From assembly GCA_037044905.1 (NCBI GenBank), contig JBAOKB010000161.1, positions 62,001 to 126,000 of the forward strand: 64,000 nt of DNA, in the 5' to 3' direction. Source of the DNA: Hortaea werneckii. Its lineage: Eukaryota; Ascomycota; Dothideomycetes; Mycosphaerellales; Teratosphaeriaceae. A program made the translations under genes and the position numbers. The first letter of the stretch is position 1. Every line of letters begins with the position of its first letter. The notes below the pieces were generated by a model. That model saw nothing but the letters and a program-made list of their open reading frames with translations, searched no databases and was not told the DNA's origin. Positions 58,494 through 64,000 of this stretch are shown piece by piece.

Positions 58494-59406
58494 TGCGCAG
58501 AAGTGACCGATACTGAACGTCTGAAAGTGCTCTTCCGCTTTTGCGGCTTGTCTTGCTTTTTCTTAGGTGGCGACTCAGGGCGAGGGTTTGAAGATGTTGT
58601 GTAGACTCGAGGTCCTTGAGATGAGAGTGGCTCGCCTTGAGCTGGCTGATAGGTTGCACTACAGAATCATGTGAGTGACGAGACCGTTTTGCCAAAGCAC
58701 GAGCGGCGAGTACGCGAGACAGTGGCAGCGAGCGTGAACAAATGAGGCCGGACAGGGTGGTGTTGTTGGGAGAGGGAGATATGGATGGATGGGGATGAGG
58801 CTAGAGTGGTATTATGTGATGTCGTCAGGAGAGAAAGAACTGGAAGATAAAGAGTGACAACCAGATGACGGGGCGGCAAGGTGCTGTTTCATGCATGGGC
58901 TCTTGCTCTAACGAAGAGGGAAAGAGCGATTTTGCAAGCGGCGGCATAAGTTGAATCCGACGTCACCTGTCACTGCAGCGTAAGGTAATGGCTCGATCAT
59001 GAGGGAGAGATATAACTTGACTCTGGATTTCATTCAATTCCTACACAGATTGCTATGGCGGGACTCGGTCTATTGTATGCCTGCGAGTGCAATATATATT
59101 GTATATGTGTAGAAATGGTAGGAGCCTTGATGTTGTTAGGAACAGGAGGAGGAAGCGGCCTTGGCATGCGCCAGAGTGGGGCAGCTCCAGCCCAGCCAAA
59201 TTGCTCCGCCTTACGTACATCATCCATTGGTCGTCCAGTCCGATCAGCCCAGGCATCACTACAGACACTCGTCAAGACCACAGCTGCTTTCCACTACGAG
59301 TGAGGGCTACTCCTCGCCAGTCTGTCCACACAACTGTCATTACTTGCTTCTGTCCAACTGTTGGCGACCCTTGAGCGAGCCGGCTGCAGCGAACGGCTAC
59401 TACATC
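58494..59406. other. Divergent promoter region of threonine aspartase and ARP3
   Basis: About 900 bp between the two starts. A Lys/Pro-rich frame just upstream of 58493 on the minus strand could be an additional N-terminal exon of the aspartase gene but is not required. Nothing else is supported. Confidence 0.4.
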
Positions 59407-60790
59407 ATGGCTCCCCAAACTCCCGCCGTTGTCATGGACAAGTATGCCTCAATGCCTTAATCCTGTAGTCTCCCCGAGATCGCCTATACTGATGTCTGTC
59501 TAGCGGTACGGGTTACTCCAAGCTCGGATTTGCCGGCAATGACTCCCCTTCCTTCGTCTTCCCCACCGCGATCGCGACCAAAGGTCCAACCGGCGGAGGA
59601 AGCGGCACCGGTTCTGGACGGCCTGCCGTAGCAAACAAGCCCAACTACCTCTCTGGTGGTGCAGGAGGCGGACATCTGTCAGGCAAGAGAGGGACAGAAG
59701 ACCTGGACTTCTTCATTGGCGATGAAGCTCTCACCGCAGCTTCGGGGCCTGGATACGGCCTGCACTACCCCATCCGACATGGACAGATCGAGAACTGGGA
59801 CCACATGGAGCGCTACTGGTCGAACAGCATCTTCAAATACCTGCGCGTGGAGCCCGAAGACCACCACTTCCTACTGACCGAACCCCCGCTCAACCCGCCG
59901 GAAAACCGCGAGAACACCGCTGAGATCATGTTGAATCTTTCAACTGTGCAGGGCTGTACATTGCAGTGCAGGCCGTGCTAGCACTGGCAGCGTCATGGAC
60001 ATCATCCAAGGTACAAGATCGAAGTTTGACAGGTACGGTGATAGATAGCGGTGAGGGAGTAACGCACGTCATCCCGGTGGCAGAGGGCTATGTAATTGGA
60101 AGCAGCATCAAGAGTATACCGATTGCAGGGCGAGACATCACATACTTTGTGCAATCCATGCTGCGTGACCGAGGAGAGCCAGACAGCTCGCTCAAGACGG
60201 CGGAACGGATAAAAGAAGAGTTCTGCTACGTCTGTCCCGACGTGGTGAAGGAGTTCGCACGCTACGATCGCGAGCCAGACGACCGGTTCAAGAAGTACGA
60301 TGTGCGACAGCCGGGCGGAAGGACTACCTCGGTGGACATTGGCTACGAACGCTTCCTGGCCCCCGAAATCTTCTTCAACCCGGAAATCTACAGCTCAGAC
60401 TTCCTCACGCCGCTTCCCACCATCGTTGATGGCGTCATCCAGACCTCGCCCATCGACGTTAGGAGAGGGCTGTACAAGAACATTGTCCTGTCCGGAGGTT
60501 CGACGCTGTACAAGGACTTCGGCAGAAGATTACAGCGTGATATCCGCCACCTAGTTGACGCGCGTCTGCGGGACTCTGAAGCTCGCGCTGGAGGTCAGGC
60601 AAAGTCTGGCGGTCTCGACGTGCAGGTCATCACGCACAAGCGCCAAAGACACGGCCCATGGTTTGGTGGTTCGCTGCTGGGCCAGACGCCTGAGTTCAGG
60701 AGTTACTGTCATACGAAGGCGGAGTATGAGGAGATTGGGCCAAGCATTGTAAGGAGATTTGCGCTGCTTGGCGGGCCTGGAAGCACTTAA
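59407..60790 (+). CDS. ARP3: Actin-related protein Arp3 (one frameshift)
   Basis: ATP-binding subunit of the Arp2/3 complex, nucleating branched actin at endocytic patches. Exon 1 (59407-59441) encodes MAPQTPAVVMD; after a 62-nt intron (GTATGC ... TCTAG) exon 2 continues NGTGYSKLGFAGNDSPSFVF (phosphate loop 1). Further marks are FFIGDEAL, YPIRHGQIENWDHMERYW, FLLTEPPLNPPENRENTAEI, VIDSGEGVTHVIPVAEGYVI (phosphate loop 2), IVLSGGSTLYKDFGRRL and WFGGSLLGQTPEF. The Arp3-type insert before VITHKRQRHGPWFGGS is present. A one-base loss at about 59,933 (after ENTAEIM) shifts the frame. Otherwise the gene is complete, about 439 aa. Confidence 0.94.
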
Positions 60791-62605
60791 GGGCAAGTAG
60801 ACGCCGTACGGTCAGCTGGACCAGAGCAATACATTCCGCGCGTCTAAAAAGATCTCGATTGTCCTGCACGTCCTTGCATAGCCGCTCAGGCACTTTTGCG
60901 GGAAAGAAATAAGCGGAAAATGACGAGCAATATCACCACTGCGTTCCAGATGACCTCGCTACTGCTGTACATACCATACCTATCTCTAGCAAGGCATTTA
61001 CCGTTAACGAAAATTCACGCAGTTTCCAGTCTTCTAGATCAGGGCGTCTAGACAACGGATCTTAGATAGGTTAGCGGTCTTCGCTGCTACACGAACAACT
61101 GTTTAGCAGTCCGTTGGCCGGTTGATCTGAGCTGTGAAGCAGATGTTGACAATGTAGTCTGTCCGGGCTCGAACCGTCCGACTGTCAGTGCAAGAGCGAG
61201 AGCTCCAATGTGGTAGATATCTAAGCGCGATTTGACACCAGCTAAACCTCTTCAGTCGTCATGCGCACGTGAGATGGGAGAATGTAGGATCCGCGCGCTT
61301 GTGCTCGAGGTTGCCATGAGGTGTGTGTCTGTAAACATACATATTCCATCCCTTGCGGCGCGTGTGGTCGAGCTACCAACCGCTACTGTCGTATCGGAGG
61401 TGTCCCTTCGATTGAATGAGAAGCGCGGCTCGGCAGAATGAACCCATCGGTAGAGCCTTGTTTGAACCCCCTTCGTCCAGGTTCTGGGAGGAGAGGAGGC
61501 CCAGGCCTCACTCGGCCTTTCGGCGTGCCGTTCGGTCGGCACCGTTGGCGGGTTTTCAAAGGCTCCCTGGCATGGCATGGGAGGTGATTTGCTGCTGCGG
61601 GTGTGGGAGAGAAAGCACGTAAGATCTCCGATGATGACTTGACCGTCAAGACTAACACACTCTATGTATACCTAGGTATGTAGGGTGCAGTGGGAAAAGA
61701 AAGTGGATACAACTATTGTGTGAATACACCATCATCGGGAAATGGGTTCTCGGGACACGTCGGCAAGAGCGCTCCGAACTCCAACAACGGCCTGGACAGC
61801 AGCCCGGGCAGCGGAAGCCGCAAAGTGAGAAGCTCCAGCCAACGAGTGCCATGATCGGTTTGGGTCTTTAAGAGGGGCAAGCCGGCCTCGCTGCCAATCG
61901 CAACCATCACCGAAGACTGACCTCGGACTTGTCAGCAGCAAACCGTCATCGCCGTTGAACGGAAGTGTGTGGGCGAGTATAGCCGGACTTCGACCATCCA
62001 GGCGCACAGTAGTGAGGCGCTCAGCGGTTGGTCGAAAGCGTTCGAGCGTGCAGTGCCGCCGCATTCTGCCGAGGCCAGAGCCAGAGTCGGCTGCCGTCTT
62101 CACATCATTATTATCAAGCCTCGCTTGCTCTACGAGACTGGGCACTCGGCTCGCCAGAATCGGAGTCGGAGCTCCAGACCGGCATACCAGCGTCCATACA
62201 AGGCTTCGTTCGTGAGAGTAGTGAACTTCACGCACCATCCCTTCCCGCCCCCGCTGGCTGTGAGATGCACCGACGCCTGCTCGCCACCGCGGCGCCGTGT
62301 ACGTAGTCGTCGTTTCGGCATCAGACACGCTGGCTGTCACGATTTGTCGTCGCGTTACAATCCAACAGCTGATCGCTGTCATCCACCCCGTCCTCGCACT
62401 CAAGCGTTTTCATTCATCGATCATTCATCTCAAACCTGTTCACGGTCCGGGGGACCCTTCTGCGACGCCCGCCCCTTCGGGAAGTCTGAGCTGGACTACC
62501 GTCCTAGGCCCGATAACTCAAAGCTGCAGAACGCGACTGCTGCACTTCTGCACTGGAAGACCTGACCGTGCCTACCTACCTAACCCTCCCTTACCCATCC
62601 GTTGA
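60791..62605. other. Intergenic region between ARP3 and the Zn2Cys6 gene
   Basis: About 1.8 kb; several overlapping open frames of low complexity, none with recognisable features. The right end probably holds the promoter, leader or first exon of the Zn2Cys6 gene. Confidence 0.4.
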
Positions 62606-64000
62606 CCTTACCCCGCTGCACATGCCCGTGACTTGCCCTTCGGGAGCGCGCCTGCCCTTCCTCCATCCTCTTCATCGTCGGGCTCCAATTCCTTTCTGCC
62701 CATCGTGGATCCAAACAACCCGCCGCGATTGCCTGACACCCTTCCGTACCCTCAATTCCCTGGTCACTCTCCCTCGCAAGTCAGCACCATAGCCTCCAGC
62801 GCACACCCGACTCTCCCCGCTGCTGGGCCGTCGCCCAAGCAAGCTGGCCGGATGCGCAGTAGCATTGCCTGCATCCGATGCCGACGCTCCAAGGTGAAAT
62901 GCGTGAACAACGGGGTGGGGACGACATGCCGGTCGTGTGAGAATTTGGGCAGAGAATGTACCTACCCGTCGCCAGTGAGCGGAGGAAGCAGGCGGAGGGA
63001 AAGCTACGCAGGAAGAAACGATGGGACGGTCGACGGCGAGAAGCGATCGAGGCCCAGGAAGAGCGCACACGCCTTCGTCGCAAGCGGAGCAACAACCCAT
63101 GGTGCCCGCGACAGTCCTCGACCTCTTCTCGATGCGTTGGATCCGAGGTTTCTCACGCCGCAAGTATGGCAGGAGCTGTTCGACATCTTCCTGGTCCATT
63201 ATTCGGCCGATCTGCCGTTCTTGCATCCTCCAAGCTTTCTCAAACCCCTCCGTCAGGCGAGCATGCAACCGCCAAACCCATCGTCCACATCAGATCCCAA
63301 CGCCGCCGTACGGCCTCCAGCTTCACCCGAATTTCTCCTTGCTTTCCTGGCCTTGACAGCGCGCTTCCACCCGAAATTGGTCGCCCACCACTCGCCTGCG
63401 ACTTCAACGCGATCAAGCAACCCTTTGATCGCATCCGAATACTATGCTGCCGCTGCGAATGAACGCCTGGTGCAGTGCCTGGGTGATAACTACGTGCACG
63501 ACATTGAAAGATGTCAAGCATCGCTCATGCTTGGATTGCACGAATGGGGCATGTGCAGAGGAAGTAAGGCGTGGATCATTATCGGCATGGCAATCCGAGC
63601 AGCCCAAGCCATGGGTCTCCAATACGAGCGTGATTTGGACGACGAGCCCATGTCACGTTCGCGAGCAGTAGGCCATGAAGCGGAACGGCTGGGAATGGGA
63701 CGCCGGGAAAAGGGTGCCAATCTCCCACATGACTCCGAAGAAGACATGTTTATACGGCAAGAGGTCCGACGACGAACTTTTTGGAGCTGCTATATTATGG
63801 ACCGATACTTGAGCAGCGGCAAGTACAGGCCTCAAATGTTGCACGCGCACGAGCTGCGGATCCAGCTGCCAGCGAGCGAGCGATCCTTCTTGTTTGCCGA
63901 GAAGGTTCGCACTCTGATGCTGGGTGAAGACGAAAGAAAAATATTACGGGAGGATGTGCAAAATCATAGGCAGCAATCGGTTGCGCTGGGTACTGGTAGC
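62606..64000 (+). CDS. Zn2Cys6 transcription factor, fungal_trans type (5' unresolved, 3' cut by window)
   Basis: Nuclear DNA-binding regulator. One frame is open from 62606 to the window edge. It starts Pro/Ser-rich (PALPPSSSSSGSNSFLP); the first ATG in frame is 62852, five codons before the zinc cluster. The cluster CIRCRRSKVKCVNNGVGTTC then RSCENLGREC fits C-x2-C-x6-C-x8-C-x2-C-x6-C. A linker with KRSRPRKS follows. The middle homology domain begins LTPQVWQELFDIFLVHYSAD and continues FLHPPSFLKPL, ASLMLGLHEWGMCRGSKAWI, IGMAIRAAQAMGLQYERDLD and RQEVRRRTFWSCYIMDRYLS, the classic fungal_trans signature. In-frame protein-like sequence before 62852 suggests an upstream exon or a start beyond an indel. 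Target pathway cannot be inferred. Confidence 0.87.

Noticed and set aside
61140..61250. tRNA-like strings on the minus strand (GGTTCGAGCCC and TTAGCTGGT)
   Set aside because: The T-arm-like and D-arm-like pieces are present but the acceptor stem does not pair and no anticodon stem fits.

Overview
The window is nuclear DNA of a filamentous ascomycete (Pezizomycotina, probably Dothideomycetes; the class is only a guess from overall style). The evidence is short GT-AG introns with CTAAC/CTGAC branch points in most genes, fungal housekeeping genes in compact mixed-strand order, a fungal Zn2Cys6 regulator, a Ktr/Kre2 mannosyltransferase, an external NADH dehydrogenase with an EF hand, and C/G-ending codons in strongly coding stretches. 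No virus, transposase, rRNA, convincing tRNA or CRISPR array was found.

Layout. 0-10 kb: 3' part of UBA2 (SUMO E1), a prenylated ubiquitin-fold protein, UMP1, an unknown four-helix membrane protein, and elongin C. 10-20 kb: KCS1 (inositol hexakisphosphate kinase) and a class-1/2 aldehyde dehydrogenase. 20-30 kb: an Aly/REF (Yra1) mRNA-export adaptor with a very long intron, two opposite-strand genes sharing a HEK-x-APAVTHET motif, an unknown GWY-repeat protein, and DIB1. 30-43 kb: LEA1 (divergent from DIB1), an unknown protein, a second aldehyde dehydrogenase, NDE1, SEN34, RIP1 (Rieske) and a macro-domain protein. 44-52 kb: PAT1, a Ktr mannosyltransferase and TBF1 (TTAGGG-repeat factor). 54-64 kb: an F-box protein, threonine aspartase, ARP3 and a Zn2Cys6 regulator cut by the window edge.

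The genes do not form a biosynthetic cluster. They fall into loose themes: ubiquitin/SUMO/proteasome (UBA2, ubiquitin-fold protein, UMP1, elongin C, F-box), RNA processing and decay (Yra1, DIB1, LEA1, SEN34, PAT1) and mitochondrial or aldehyde metabolism (NDE1, RIP1, two ALDHs).

Two features stand out across the window. First, many conserved and normally essential genes are interrupted by single-base frameshifts, often at short C or G runs. This looks like an unpolished long-read assembly rather than gene death, so several gene spans below are stitched across frames. Second, four diverged copies of an unrecognised ~150-bp non-coding repeat lie in intergenic DNA around 10.0, 16.0, 40.9 and 54.2 kb.
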